From: Aureobasidium sp. EXF-3400
Lineage: Eukaryota > Ascomycota > Dothideomycetes > Dothideales > Saccotheciaceae
Assembly (NCBI GenBank): GCA_024195585.1
Contig: SWBL01000235.1
Span: 1-64,000 of the forward strand
Length of the DNA stretch: 64,000 nucleotides
Direction: 5' to 3'
The notes under the pieces were generated by a model. That model made no database searches and had not been told where the DNA came from. It worked only from the letters and a program-made list of their open reading frames with translations. The translations under genes and the position numbers were made by a program. Positions 45,403-57,606 of this stretch are shown here, piece after piece. Position 1 is the stretch's first letter; every line of letters starts with the position of its first letter.

Positions 45403-46762
45403 TCAAGCCGCTGGCTTCTGCTTCTGTTTATACTTCTGCGCATGCTCGAACCAGTACGCCTGAAGCACGTCCGTGTCCTGGAAGCTTGTTGCTGGCTCCC
45501 AAGTCGTGGCATCGTAGCCTTCCCATTTGACGTGGTACAACATAACTGGCTTGTCTCCGTGAACAGACTTGTCGTGAGATTTTGGATCTGAGAGGCCATG
45601 GGCCAGAATCTTCTCGACCGCATAAACCTCAGAACCCTCAGAATCAGAACCTGAGTCAGCATCAGAGCCGTGGGGGTTAGCGATTGCTTGGGGAGTAAAA
45701 TCGTTGGCGCTTTTAGTTGTGTCGGTTGTGCGGAGAGAGTTTGATACTGATGCTAGCAGTGTGCTTGCCCTCGTTGAGTCTCTCGCCGCTTGCCGTTCGG
45801 TCAACGAGGCCACAAGCTTTGCTTTGGCAGACAGCGCTTGTGGTGAATTGTGTGCAACACTCCTTGAAGCTGGAGGGACGGCATGATTTCTGAATGTGAA
45901 GAAGGCGCTCGCCGCGCCCTTACCCTTGTCCCTGACTGCCTGCTTAGCTGCATCCGAGACGCCGTGTATCAGTTGTCGAATCGGCATATCAATATCGTTG
46001 TCTGACTCATCGTCCACTTCCATTGGGTCAGAGTCCTCTTGTGCATCTGACACCAGGCCCGCCGCCTGCTCCATTGCCGAAGGTGGCTGGCTTCGTAGAT
46101 TGGGGGAGGCCATGCTGCTCTGTACGTCTTGTGTCGAAGACAAACTGCCGTCACGATCTTCTCTTAATCGCCGTCGTTTGCTGTCTCTGTGATCTGCTTT
46201 AATAATGTCAGCTAATAATGTTCGAAATGTATGCAACGTCTGACTAACTGTTGACTTGTGGTTGGGCCGTCGATATGGTGAGTTTTTGAGATCCTCTCGG
46301 TGCCCGTTGTTTGGGGTAGAAATGCGTATATGACGGTCGCTGTCTACCGCCAGCCGTGGATCTGATATTCTCACTGCCAGACAGTGGTGCGCCAGACACA
46401 GATCTAGCACGGGTTGATGAAGATTCGGAAGATGAATCGGAGTCTGTGGTTCTGTTTTGTCTGCGCGCTTGCACTTTTGCGGCTAGGCGCTCCTTCAATT
46501 TGATCTCTTCTTCATTGATATCATGCTCGAAACTTTGGTTTTCAAAGACTTCTAGATCATATGCTGAAACATAGTCCGTCACTTCAGCAAGCGAGACATT
46601 AGGTACGGATACAGACCCAATCTGGAGAGTGTATGTGACCACCCCACTCGAAGGTGAAGATCGAGAAATAATCTTTGTGTTGTCGTTTATAGGAGCTTTC
46701 GAGTCCAGTCTTGTTTGAAAGTGACTTTCTTTCATTGAGGAGTCCAGTGTGCTTGTCGTCAT
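45403..46762 (-). CDS. Chromodomain-containing protein
   Basis: A 435-residue protein, exons 46762-46249 and 46196-45403 on the minus strand. The only clear domain is a C-terminal chromodomain, about residues 360-420: YAVEKILAHGLSD, then a longer than usual loop, then LYHVKWEGYDATTWEPATSF, with the aromatic residues that bind methyl-lysine. Chromodomain proteins read histone methylation or target chromatin complexes. The rest is Ser/Asp-rich and disordered, with a basic KRRRLRED at the splice junction that could be a nuclear signal and an acidic PMEVDDESDNDID stretch. It lacks an HP1 chromoshadow domain. The exact subfamily is unknown. Confidence 0.84.
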
Positions 46763-47362
46763 TGCTAGTCAGAACTGCTATTAGCCACTGTATTAAGAGT
46801 TGCAGCGCGAGTGGTTAGAACTCACATGATTGTCGTTATGAATTTATTAAGGAGAACCAGTCACCGCTTACTTCTTTCAAACTCGTTAACTAAGGACAAG
46901 AGTAACAAGGTAGGCGCTAATTAGTAGGAGCGTAAGTAGCAAAAGTGATTAGAATAGGTTAAAGACAGCTTAGACAAACGACTAGCTTAAGCTCTTAGTA
47001 AGCTATCTAGCTAGCTCTTGCCTTAATTTATATTATTCTTATCTAGATAATAGGAGGCCTTATCATATTAATTTAGCAAAGCAAATACTTTAGAATCAAA
47101 ACCAGTAACTTTAGCAGCAATGATAAACTAGGGTGGTATAAAGATAGAAAGAAGATATAAATAAATTCTTACAGTACTAAGAGCAATAAGGGCAGGGTTG
47201 CCTTTTGGAGACAGCTGCAGGATGACATCTATCCACAATTTGACCAAACAGATAATGATAGCATTACATACGGAAGGTTGATACAGTGCCAGAACAAATG
47301 AGTGTATCAGTCTCTAGGCAAAAAATCGTCTACCTCTTTATCAGGCGATCATCGCAGATTTG
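46763..47362. other. Intergenic region containing a TA-rich relic
   Basis: The left 100 bases are the chromodomain gene promoter. From about 46870 to 47190 the sequence becomes rich in TpA (CTAG, TTAG, GTAAG, CTAA), with about twice as many TpA as ApT by hand count, unlike the flanks. This is the pattern left by repeat-induced point mutation. Confidence 0.55.
46870..47190. repeat. RIP-like TA-rich tract, probable transposon relic
   Basis: About 320 bases of A/T- and TpA-rich DNA with no open frame, set between GC-balanced genes. It could be a RIP-mutated remnant of a transposable element. I cannot identify the parent element, and no inverted or long terminal repeat is visible. Confidence 0.45.
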
Positions 47363-48263
47363 CTACATGCGGGAGCTCATTCGCATTGCACCATCCAACC
47401 GCAATGCAACGCCATTCAGCATAATATTCTCGATCGCATGTCTTGTCAATTCAGCAAACTCTTCGCCCTTGCCCGCCCTCTTGGGAAACTCCATGACACG
47501 TTCAAGCGATTTTCGAACCTTGTCACTCATCACGGCCGTCATGTTGGACTCGAACAATGAAGGCGCGATCGTCACAACACGAATACCCAATGGTGCAAGA
47601 TCACGGGCCATCGGCAATGTCATGGATCTTACTGCGCCCTTGCTAGCAGCGTAGGAAACCTCGTTCGTGTTAGTATAGATGGCAAGTTGATTGAATGCTT
47701 AAAGCTCACCTGTCCAGGTTGTCCATCGTATGCAGCTGAAGAGCTGACCAGGATGACACATCCTCGCTCATTGTCTGGCTCTGTAGGTTTGTTCTTGGCC
47801 ATGAGTGGGAGTAGTTGGCGAACGAAGTCTAGAGTGCCTCGAACATTGATGTTCAGAACAAAGTCAATGGATGACAAGGAGAGCGGCTCGTTGTTGCGGC
47901 CAATGATCTAGATGCCTATACTCAGCACATCATCATTAGAAGCATTCATAATATCGTCCAACATACCTTTCCAGGCTTACTTACGCCAGCTGCACTAATG
48001 ATAGCACCAATGGGCTTGCCCGTCTCTTGAATCCATTTTGACACTCCTTCGACAGCTTTGGCGATACTCTCAGTATCGCTGACATCAGCTTCGAAGAAAC
48101 GAGATCTCTCAGAACCAAGTTCCCTGACTGCTTTGCCTCCAGAATCAACGTTGAGATCTAGGATGGCGATGTAACCTCCTCTCTCATGAAGATTGCGGGC
48201 TGTGGCAAGACCCAGGCCAGATGAACCACCGGAGATGACGAAAAGCCTGTCTTTGATATGCAT
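47363..48263 (-). CDS. Short-chain dehydrogenase, 3-hydroxyacyl-CoA dehydrogenase type-2-like
   Basis: A 263-residue SDR, exons 48263-47967, 47907-47710 and 47659-47363 on the minus strand, all phase 0. Features: cofactor loop SGGSSGLGLAT, the acidic residue after the second strand (LDLN) that favours NAD, NINVRGTLDFVRQL, the catalytic serine in VILVSSSAA, Y168-x3-K172 in YAASKGA, and IAPSLFESNM. The plan is closest to HSD17B10/3-hydroxyacyl-CoA dehydrogenase type 2, which works on short-chain acyl-CoAs in mitochondria. I see no clear presequence, so the substrate and location are uncertain. A TA-rich relic lies just beyond its 3' end. Confidence 0.85.
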
Positions 48264-49014
48264 GGTTTAGTATCTTGATTTGCACCTATCTATTGTGGTA
48301 AGAGAAGGAAACCTGCTTGCATTTGACAGTTCGAGGGTGGACTTTAACATCATATCCCTCGGCATCACATACCTCGGCATCTACAGCATCCCCGGATCTT
48401 GGCGAGTTGCGAGTTTGATAATTTGGGACTTTCGATAGAAACGTACGAGAAGCTCAGAAGTTCGTCGAGAGCAATTCGAGCCATCAGATATGCAAGACGG
48501 CCTTCAAACCAGGGTGCTTCTAACGTGACGGCCTGAACCAGGTGCACCCGAGGTACAAAGCTGTAGATCCACACAGTATCGAGTACATACTGATGCCTTG
48601 CACGCAGAGGAGCATACTTGCCGCCATGACTTTGACTCTGATACACGCTGCTAAGACTCGGCCATTGGCCATTTGTACACGATATGTCTTGGTCAACAAT
48701 TCCACTCCGGATTGTCCAGTAGCACCATCAGAGCTCGACCTAATCAGCTCTTGAGGTCGGTACATTGGGTAGTTGTAGAGTCCTTCGGCAGGACTGACAA
48801 TGGGGTTTCGACTTGGCGGATGTGCCGCTAGGTATGTGAGGCATTAAAAGAGTAGGATTGAACATACATACCGACCAAGAAACCATGATTTTCTGTACAA
48901 GTTGGCTCGCTGAACACCGTATTAACGCCTTCCTATGCCCTTCTTGATGCAAACATATCCTCAGCTCACGGACCGTACGCCGTAGACACAGCCATCCGTG
49001 TTGTTCACGGTTCA
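48264..49014. other. Intergenic with unassigned minus-strand frames
   Basis: Minus-strand frames around 48840-48525 read like protein (YLAAHPPSRNPIVSPAEGLY, then a hydrophobic end) but have no ATG upstream, no clear family and no reliable splice partner. They may be a gene fragment. The rest is promoter and 3' UTR sequence of the flanking genes. Confidence 0.3.
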
Positions 49015-49533
49015 CTACTTGACGTTTTTCTTGTCGATGCGATTTCCGTTTTCGTCCAGGCCCCACCACTCACGGTGGAACTTTTCCTGTTCTTTCCTCT
49101 TCTCTTCCTTGGCCTCACGCTCCTTGCGGCGCAAATCGCGAGTAGCAAACCACTCCTCTCTGGCGGCGTCCTGCTCGGCTTGATTGGCGTACTGAAGCAT
49201 GCAGGCATTCATCTGGCGGCGCTCGGCTCGGCAATAGAAAGGCGCAGTGAATGTTCGGTTGGTAGCACATGCTGCAAAGACTACAAGGCAGCATGATTAG
49301 CTCGAGGTCAAGTGTGGTTTCAGAGCGAAAGATGACATACGTCGCACTTCTTCGGCGCACTTGTTCCGCACTCGTTTGTGGTATATCTCTCGTACCTGGC
49401 CTTCTTGTGAGGCAGATAGAGGCAGTGGCTGACGAGATGGTACAAGCTGAGGACTGGTCTGAGGTACGGTGGTTCCTGGCGGTGGAGGTGGTTGCGCCGG
49501 TGGTGTCTGCGGCGGTTGCGAGACGGTCGCCAT
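49015..49533 (-). CDS. Twin CX9C COX assembly mitochondrial protein (CMC1 family)
   Basis: A 152-residue protein, exons 49533-49341 and 49280-49015 on the minus strand. Splicing creates two CX9C motifs: C59/C69 (NKCAEEVRLFAAC) and C81/C91 (YCRAERRQMNAC). This is the Mia40-substrate fold of the intermembrane space, and the context fits Cmc1-type proteins that help assemble cytochrome c oxidase and handle copper. The N-terminus (about 38 residues) is Pro/Gln/Thr-rich, and the C-terminus is a charged helix with EEKRKEQEKFHREWWGLDENG. The start is the first ATG of the Pro-rich segment; an upstream in-frame ATG is less likely. Confidence 0.88.
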
Positions 49534-50047
49534 TGTGAAAGAGAACGATGTCGAAGCTACTATGGTTTGATCGTTTTGCGCTTCCGAGGGATAATATGAG
49601 TATCCAGATGCGGCCGCCAATGGCAAGAGCAATGTGGTAGGTCGATGTTGTCAACAATAATGTGCTTGTCGGATTGATTTTCCATGAGCTCGTCAGTCGT
49701 TCCACTCCCGATCCCGCTCCGCAAACAAGACACTCTTGGCAGTTTCCATCTCTCTAACTTTGGCTAGCTTGAACAATTCCTTGGGTGGTTTGTAAGTGCC
49801 ATCTAGGCCTGAATCGATTGCTGATGTACTGTGTTATGCTAAAAGTCCAACATATGCGATAATTCCATCGATCCATATCTGTCCCATATCCTGTCCAACG
49901 AGGGTATAACCATAAACTCCACGCTCATAAACGAATGCAAATGCTGAAAACATGTCCCAAAGACTTTCCCTCCCGCGCTTAAATCATCCAAAATATTCAC
50001 AAATGCTGTTTGTCATGCACTTCTTTATCCATCAGCTCACTGCGGCA
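49534..50047. other. Spacer between two minus-strand genes
   Basis: These 514 bases hold the CMC1-like promoter and the 3' UTR of the disordered-protein gene. No other feature is recognised. Confidence 0.4.
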
Positions 50048-51607
50048 TCAAGCATTCCCGCCGCAATTGAGAAGCCTGGTCCGAGTCCAGGCAAGGAATC
50101 GGTTCCAGCCACCTTTGGCTTGCTTGGTCTTGCTCGGCGATGGTGGTGAGTGCGGCACTGTCGGAGCAGCACCACTGTAGTCTCCTTGAATAGGGAGACT
50201 GAGGTCATGGGCGGGTGTTTGCGTGGCATAGTCAGCACCAGCAACAGCCTTCTCCTCGTCGACAACCTCGTCGACAACAATACTGTTGCTGCCGTTGCTG
50301 GTCATGCTCGCACGCGGGTCCGTCTTTCGCCACTTGCGCTCTTCCTTCTTGATGACTGAGGCCCTGCGCTTGACTTCTTCTTTCTCATACTTGAGGTCCT
50401 TTGCAGCCTCCTTTTCTTCAAACGCCTTACGAGCAGCACGAATGGCTGCAGCTCGCGAGGCAGCATCTTCTGGTTCAGAAGTGCGTGTAATGAAACTGAA
50501 GGCCTTATCGATCGAAGTACGAGCAGAAGGGGTCGCTGGGTAATCACCGGACCTCCCAGCGTTTCGTAGAGAGCGACCAGACTTGAGCTGGTCGTACGAG
50601 GGCTGTGAGCGAATAGAAAGATTGGATTGGGATGCACTGGTCAACTTGGTAAGAGAACCAGCGGTATATGTTTGTGAGAGGGGAGTTATGGCGGGATTTG
50701 AGGATATGGAAATAGATCTGCGAGGCTTCCAAGGCTCATAGTCAGGCTGGCGGATGTCGTTGGTGAGCACACCGACGCTCTCTTCTGCCTCATCGTCCGA
50801 AGTGTCGACCTGCGAAACTGTCGCAGGTGGAGTGAATGAGCGTGGGACCTCACGTAGCGGAGCGAAGGGCTGGGTTGGACGCAGCGGACCCGAAGCAGCG
50901 ACGGACATGGAGGCAGGGCCACTGGTTGCACGGGAGTGCGAAGCCTTGCGGCGAGTGGAGGGGATGAAGGAAACATCCGAGGCGGATCTCGAAAAGGATG
51001 GGGCGTCATCGCAAATACCGAGACCTGTCAGAGACTCGTTTTCGGCAGAAGGACGTGATAGATCGAGACGACCTTGGTCCAAGTCGTCGTCGCGCAAAGA
51101 CATCTTGCGGAGGTAAGGCTTGATCTTGTTGGCAGAAGAGTGGCGGGCATGCTGTGTGGTCATGGACGAGTTGGGCTGGGTGAACTCGTTCTGGATGGGA
51201 GACGGCATGGTGAAGACGACAGGAGCGGCAGACGAAGTCGAGCCGGACCTCTTGTGTAGTTTGGCATGGTGGGGTAGGTGCGAGGCCGAAGTCATGCTGC
51301 GGGCTAGGGCCGGGCGGGCAGGAGCGACGTGGAGCGAGAAGGATGTCGAGGTCGAGGTGCGTCGGTATGCGTATGGACTAGTGAAGCTGTCGCGACGGCC
51401 ATTGGAGTCGCCGAAGGGATTGAGCGAGTGAGATGCCGCCGTCCAGGGAGGCGAAATGGGCGGAGGAGCAGAAGGAGGGGTGGTATTCGTAGGCGTGGAC
51501 GCAGCTGTGGGCTTAGTACCTGTCGTTGTCGTGGCTTGGATGCTGACGGGTTGAATGGCAATGCCAGCCAAGTGACCCGGCCTTCTCTGCCGTCCATCGA
51601 GAACCAT
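50048..51607 (-). CDS. Hypothetical, largely disordered fungal protein
   Basis: A single-exon frame of 519 codons that I do not recognise. Most of it is Ser/Pro/Thr-rich with basic patches (KPRRSISISS). A charged helical segment, likely coiled coil, lies at about residues 385-430 (AIRAARKAFEEKEAAKDLKYEKEEVKRR shortened). The C-terminus GGWNRFLAWTRTRLLNCGGNA is conserved-looking and ends with a cysteine near the end. Its long open frame, Ser-rich codon use and convincing ATG at the end of a pyrimidine-rich leader argue for a real gene. Possible roles such as cell polarity or signalling are guesses. Confidence 0.7.
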   Translation of the reverse strand: MVLDGRQRRPGHLAGIAIQPVSIQATTTTGTKPTAASTPTNTTPPSAPPPISPPWTAASHSLNPFGDSNGRRDSFTSPYAYRRTSTSTSFSLHVAPARPALARSMTSASHLPHHAKLHKRSGSTSSAAPVVFTMPSPIQNEFTQPNSSMTTQHARHSSANKIKPYLRKMSLRDDDLDQGRLDLSRPSAENESLTGLGICDDAPSFSRSASDVSFIPSTRRKASHSRATSGPASMSVAASGPLRPTQPFAPLREVPRSFTPPATVSQVDTSDDEAEESVGVLTNDIRQPDYEPWKPRRSISISSNPAITPLSQTYTAGSLTKLTSASQSNLSIRSQPSYDQLKSGRSLRNAGRSGDYPATPSARTSIDKAFSFITRTSEPEDAASRAAAIRAARKAFEEKEAAKDLKYEKEEVKRRASVIKKEERKWRKTDPRASMTSNGSNSIVVDEVVDEEKAVAGADYATQTPAHDLSLPIQGDYSGAAPTVPHSPPSPSKTKQAKGGWNRFLAWTRTRLLNCGGNA

Positions 51608-54156
51608 TGTAACGTGAACTCAATTCCAATCTGTTGAACGAAAATATCCGCTCCCTTTCAGCCGCTCATGCTTTTCTTTTCTTTTTCTTGTTTTCTTTTC
51701 TGGACAGCAGATGCTCCACCACCAGCTTGCAACCCGTGAGCTGCCAAAGAGAGTGGAAGAGGTGAGAGAAAGGAGCGCCTCACCACACCTCAGACCCAGA
51801 AGCCGTCTGTGTGTTCCTAGGGCCAAGACGGATTGACTGTCTGCTCGCTGACCGCTCTCGGCAATCCGGGTCGAACAATCAAAAACAATAAGATGCTAGA
51901 AGGTGGATCCAGCCAAACTTCATAGCAACCATCTCTTCTGCTTGCGAGTGCTCGCCGTGTTACATATATGATATATCTTGCTGCTCCGGCGACAAGTCCA
52001 GCTCCAGCATGCCTCGATGCTACCGCTATCCGTCGCCCCGCTCGAATCTTCATGCCAGCCATGCAAAGCCCGTTTACCGTCGCAACCGGCGTCCGTGTTG
52101 TCAATAGTTTCTATCGATTGTTGTCCAACTGCCAACTGCAATCCCTTGATCGAGCCCAGTTCCCTGTGACTCTCATCTCCAGCGTATCTGCTTCAGAATA
52201 CTTTCACATCTGGGCTCTCGCTAATGTCTTTCGAATGTCAATACAACTGCCACGAGGATTTGGTCCCTTCTGTTGTCTGCGAGCCGTTCGGCCCGCGAGT
52301 CTCGATCTCTTCTGCGACGCCCGATCGACACCATCCACATTCCCCACATGGTTTTATCTTTTTTAGTCATGTCGCTCTGACCTCACCTTTGGCCTTGGCG
52401 ATGTAATGATATCAGTTTTTGATGAAAGGTGCCTGTCAGTCCTCCACAGAGTCAAGAGCCCTCATCCCTCAAGACTGGTTTGGTTATACGATTTAGTCGA
52501 AGCAGACGATTCATCAAAAACGGAGACGATCTATCTCAAAAAGGCACTTCTTCTTTGCGCCACTGGCAGGCTGATCCTTCCACCGTTCACCCATCACTTT
52601 AAGCAGGGAATTGGTTAAGAATCCCAGTCACCACATCCATGAGCTGGAGAAACATGTCTGAAAATGATCCACCAAATTCTGGGTCCAGACTTTGTACATT
52701 TTGCAGGTACACGCTGCTCACTCGCTTGTTGGTGTGAGACATCACGCAGGGCTTACACCCGTTTCTCCTTGAACACCTAATGCCTAATCTAGGTCTACCT
52801 CTTTGGGCACAAGCCAAAGGGGAATCTTGTTCGCTTCGGTTCATGTTTTTTTTGCAGCAACCGTTGGAGTGTCTGCTCTCCGGCTCTTCCATCCCATTAC
52901 CGTTAGAGTCTAAGTATCTCATCTCGGACAGTAATGATACTGCTGCGAGATCCGGTAACCACGACAATTCCAGACCGTCATTCAACATGACTTGATTGTC
53001 ATCCTACGTCTCACCTCAAAGGAGAGCTTTATGCCACAACATGACCCCTGTTCTGTTTAGCCCAATGTTTCTTGCCTCATATTTGTCAGAAGTCCTCGGT
53101 GACGGCGCGTTACTTGGTAGCGAATTTTGGGAAGCAAAACGTCCGCAACCACAACATCTTAACAGCACCGTATCATCACCGAGGACCAGTATAGACCCCA
53201 TCGATTTGGTCTTCTACTCGGTGCTTCCTATCTTATGATAAGGATCAGACTCGTCTTCTAGAGTGTGTTGTTGCGTGAAGAGACCAGGAGCAGGGTCATT
53301 CCTGCAGCATCAGCCTGAGGTTGACAGAGGTTCAAATTGCGGGAGTACGCCATGCAGGTCCTCTGGTTCCTACGTCCCTTCGCTTGACTATCGTCAAAAG
53401 AAGCGATTTTGACATCTCAGCACCATATTGCATCTAAAATTAAAATGTCAATCAATATGGACGCCAGTGATGTTTGACGCACTGTCAGATGGAACGTTAC
53501 TCTGGTAAGTAAGCAAAACAAGAACACATAGTTGTCAAGAGGGAACATGTCAAGGAGAAACATAAGTAGTGCAGACTGGGGTATAGATCTTGATGATGAT
53601 GATGATGGACAACAACCGCTCGACGTTACCCATTTCCCTTTCCCGTCCCAGCCTCGTTCGGCCGAGGCATCGACGGAAGCCCTTGCTCCCTCTTGCACAC
53701 CAGACGCCGATTCCGTCGTTGAACTCTTGTATAAAGCAATAGGAGATTTGTTTTTGTGAGAGATGTAAGAAAGTGCTTGTGTGCATGTGTGTATGTCGAG
53801 TTCTTCTTTCATACGTTTCGACCTCCTCCAGATAGACAGAAGATAAATATGAGAATGAGAGTCATTTAATCTCGGAGATAAATGTGTTGAAGTAAGGAAG
53901 TTCCTATGCAGCAGCAATAGAAGGAGAAATTCAACCGTTCGTCGTAAAGAGGTAAAAATAAGGGGAAAGTTTCGCTGCTGCGTGAACACTTTTGGCCGGA
54001 TGGGTCAACGAGTGAATCTTTCAGAGCGGCCCAGAGTGACCATGGCGACGAGAAGGTGAGCGGCGTCGTATGTCAATGACATGTCGTGCTATGAGAGTCA
54101 AATGCACGAAGCGGCAAACAAATATGGCGAAGGCCTAGGCGTGAACTGAGCAGTGC
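51608..54156. other. Long gene-free region
   Basis: About 2.5 kb upstream of the disordered-protein gene and downstream of SomA. Only short, mutually overlapping open frames occur. A short GAT run lies near 53591-53606. I see no tRNA, transposon or conserved protein. Some of it may be a long promoter or an untranslated RNA, but nothing supports this directly. Confidence 0.4.
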
Positions 54157-56553
54157 TCAAAGATCGCCGCCTGCTTCAAGTCCACCATCAGTGCCGAAAT
54201 TCATGCCACTAGGGTCAAAACTGAAGCCGTCGGCGCCACCATCAGTCGTAAGGAAGGAGTCGAAATCGAAGTTATCAAGCACATCTGGGCCGCCCATTTC
54301 GAAATCGATACCGCCGATGCTGCCAAACTGTTGATGTGTCAGCATGAGTTTGGCAAGAAAGCATGAATGACTCACGTTGTCGTCCATGTTGCCAAAGGGA
54401 GCTCCGATATTGGACATGTCGCCGCCCGGATTTTGCTGTCCAGGCATACCGGATTGCGCGTTCGAGGGTTGTTGGTTCTGAGGCTGACCTGGCTTCGGGG
54501 GGAAAGCTGAACTGGGCTGGGGTGTGATCGGCGGTGCTGGAGTGGGAGTAGGGGGTTGCTCGGTCGACTCTTGAGGAGTTGCACCGGTTGTTCCCTTCTT
54601 GCCACCCTGGAGAGAAGAATTAGCATCAGAAAAGACCAAGAATGCTCGAGATTCATTACCTTATTTGCTGCCTTTGAGGCATCTTTTTTGGACTTGGTGT
54701 TGGGCTTGTTCGCTTGCGAAGGTGTGGGTGGGGCTTGGTTCTGCGAGGGAGATGAGGGACCGGTACCAGCTCTTGGACCATCGTTACCAGGAGCAGGCGG
54801 AGGAGGCATAGCCGCGTTGCGCTGCTGGGGCGTCATATTGGGTGGTTGTGGTGGAGGCTGGCCTCCCATCATGGGACCTGGTTGAGGCATAAAGCCATTG
54901 GCCATCTGTGCCTGGCCATTGCGTGCTTGAGCCTGGCGGAACATGTCCATCTGTTGTTGCTGGTTCATCTGGGCAAAGGCAGGATGCGAGCTGGGCGGCT
55001 GCATCATCTGGCCGTTGGGACCTTTCATCATGGCCATTGGGAACATGGCTGGGTTCATAGGATTGTTTGGGTCGAATTGGCCTGGAGCAGGAGATGCGCG
55101 ACCGGGCATGCCACCGTCGGCGGTGGGAGAGGGGACGACACCGGGGGCCATCTTGGGAGTGCCGCGTCGCATCTGCTCGTTGGGGCCTGGAGAGGGACCA
55201 GCCCTGCTGTTGGAGGGCGACATAGCTGGGGCGAAGTTTTGAGGCTGGCCAGAAGCTGGCACAGGGCCATTAGGTCCATTGGTCATGTTGTCTTGCTCTT
55301 GGCGCGCCATCAACAAACGTTTCTTGTTCTGCTGTTCTAGCAGCATCAACTGCATCTGGTAGTCCTGGAGAGCGTGGTTGCTGTTCGCATTGGGTGGCGG
55401 CGCCTGGCCGGGCATGGGACGCATCTGCGTGTTGAAGAATTCGGCGGAATTAGGGTCCTGCGGCATCTGAGGTGCTCCGTTAGGCATCAACCCCTTGTCC
55501 ACGTTAGAATCCATGGCGGATTGCATATGCTGGCGCATGGAGTTGGCATATACCTGTTGCATGGCTTTTGCCTGAGGGTTGGCCATCTGGGTTTTGTCAG
55601 CACATAGAGCCACGCGCAGACGAAGATAAGGCACTGACCTGTTGTCCGGGCATGCCCGGAGGCTGACCGCGTCCCATTGGACCCATGGCGCCGTTGAAGT
55701 TGCCCTCCAGTCGCTGACGCTTGGGCGATGGAGCAGCGTCGCCGCCGCCGCTGGGAGAGGCGGGTCTTTGCTCCATGGTCGAGCCCTCCCTCTGCATGGC
55801 GTTTTGCTGCAATTGCGCCATTTGTTGCATGCGCATCTGCTGTTGCATTTGAACCACTTGCTGCTGTGTACTGCATTTTCGTGTTAGCACCTCAGTCGCA
55901 AGCAATCTGCATAGAGACGATACTTACGGTTGACGGCCAGGTTGGAGACCAAACTTCTTGGCCATCTCGGGAGGTACTGGTATACTGGGGCCAACCATGC
56001 CGGGGCGCATGGTCATGTTGGCTTGCATCTGGGGATCGACGCGCATCAGCCTCTGTCGCTCGCTGGCCATTCGGGCCTAAGGCTGCGGGTTAGTGGGATC
56101 GGCGGTGGGCAGGGACAAGGATGAACCAATATGAAAGTAGCGACATACCTGGACATTGCTCAGATACTTTGCAGTCTGCGTGTTGTTGCCTCGACCGTGT
56201 TGGGCATTGAAACACTCCCAGAACTGGTGCCACCAATCGTACAAGAAGCTGCCGTCTGAAGCAGCTGGCACGTTGGGTGAAGGTAGGTCGTCGGGCTTCT
56301 TGTTGTCTTTGGAGTCGGCGTCCATTGAGTCGCTCACGCCATTGATGTCTTTGCGATCTGGGCTCTGATGCGGATCAAGGTCGAGGTCGACAGTCTTGAG
56401 GATGACGCGGGCGACCTCGTGGTTGCCATGCTTGAGGAAATAGTCGTAGATGTATGTGTTGAGCTTCTGGCGGGATATGTCTCCACTGGACGCGTTATTC
56501 GGCGTACCGGAGTTGGGAGTAGGCCCGCCCATGATATTCATTGGTTGGCTCAT
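54157..56553 (-). CDS. somA: LisH-domain transcriptional regulator, SomA/Flo8 type
   Basis: A 704-residue protein with six exons on the minus strand: 56553-56149, 56076-55928, 55870-55639, 55586-54660, 54606-54376 and 54327-54157. Residues 27-53 form a LisH motif (KLNTYIYDYFLKHGNHEVARVIL). FLYDWWHQFWECFNA at about 103-117 is the SSDP-like block found in SomA of Aspergillus, MoSom1 of Magnaporthe and yeast Flo8. These nuclear proteins act with cAMP/PKA signalling and partner factors to control adhesion, sporulation and virulence traits. The rest is Gln/Pro/Met/Asn-rich and disordered, ending in an acidic Phe/Asp/Gly-rich tail that could be an activation domain. The upstream region is about 1 kb. 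Confidence 0.92.
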
Positions 56554-57606
56554 GCCAAAAAGTGAAAGATTCGTTCAGCCAGTTGTGCGAAAATCGGAAG
56601 GCGATGGTTGTCGATGGGAATGTCTCGGACTCGGGGCGCGCTCACGGGACGACGAAGGCGAAGAGGTGGGTGCGGTAGCCAGACGACAGAGCAATCAAAA
56701 TTGACAGGGAGCAGAGCAAGACAGAAGTGTCAGCGCTATGGATTGGCGACGAGAGCGGACGCGATGGCCGCTACGGCGTGGTGGTCGTGGTAGTGGTAGT
56801 GGTGGTGGACGTCGCGGTCAGTGGGCAGCAAGCAGCAAGCAGCAAGCCGAGGCGTGAGTGTCGCCGATCGGAACACGGGGCACGGCTTGAGGCGCGCGAA
56901 GGGTAGCTGTCGTCGCTGAAGATGCGCAACACAGTCAAGGCGCAAGGGGAGTCGCAATAGCCTAGCGGCACGGCGGACGGGGCGAAGTGGATCAACAAAG
57001 GAAGAATGTGGGTGAGGTGATGAGGTTAGACTGGGGCAGAGCGGACAGGGAGGAGGCATCGGTTGACGGCCAGCGAACGTGCCAAGACCTATAGAAACGC
57101 ACAACTGCTTCAACAGGTTATGATAGGAAACGCTTGATTGCAAGGACAATGCTGTTGCCCGCTATATACCATGTCTCCTGATGCTGCTCTCTGTTCAATT
57201 GTTCTATCTTTGCAAGAGACATGCAGCATTACCATTGTCGACGCCCATGTTGCGCCTCCAGCTCCACCGAGTCAGAAATCACGTGTATGGCATTTATCGT
57301 GGCTTATGGTGCGTCTCCTAGGTCCCCCCCAAAAGCACCTTTATCTGCCTGTCAAGGTGCCGCTCTGTCTATCTATAGACCCTGTTCGTGGATCTCTGCT
57401 ATAGATCCATGCCGATATGTCCTTTCTGGCATGCAAGGCCTTGCGCTCGCATGTGATAGGTTTCTGTGAAGCACAGCCTTGACTCAGTCATGGGTAGGGA
57501 TGCTTAGTCTCGAACCAAATGACTCTGAGTTGGCGATTTCGAAGTGGACATTGTTCGTAACGTCGTGACACATAAAAGTAGAGGACAGTGCGGGAGAGAG
57601 GTCGTC
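56554..57606. promoter_or_regulatory. Long somA upstream region
   Basis: About 1.05 kb between the somA start and the BET3 stop. It contains a GT-rich run near 56775-56815 and three AGCAAGC units near 56826-56847. No gene is seen, so it is probably a long promoter and 5' UTR of somA plus the BET3 3' end. Confidence 0.45.

Noticed and set aside
48365..48840. Minus-strand frames with a hydrophobic end, possibly a small membrane protein
   Set aside because: No ATG in a suitable place, no family match, no credible intron to join them. Described only as an unassigned stretch.
53417..53989. Minus-strand frame of 190 codons in the gene-free region before somA
   Set aside because: Low-complexity Leu/Ser/His content, no recognisable family, no supported splice structure.
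54846..55340. Plus-strand His/Trp-rich frame opposite somA
   Set aside because: It is an antisense shadow of the Gln/Pro/Met-rich somA exon.
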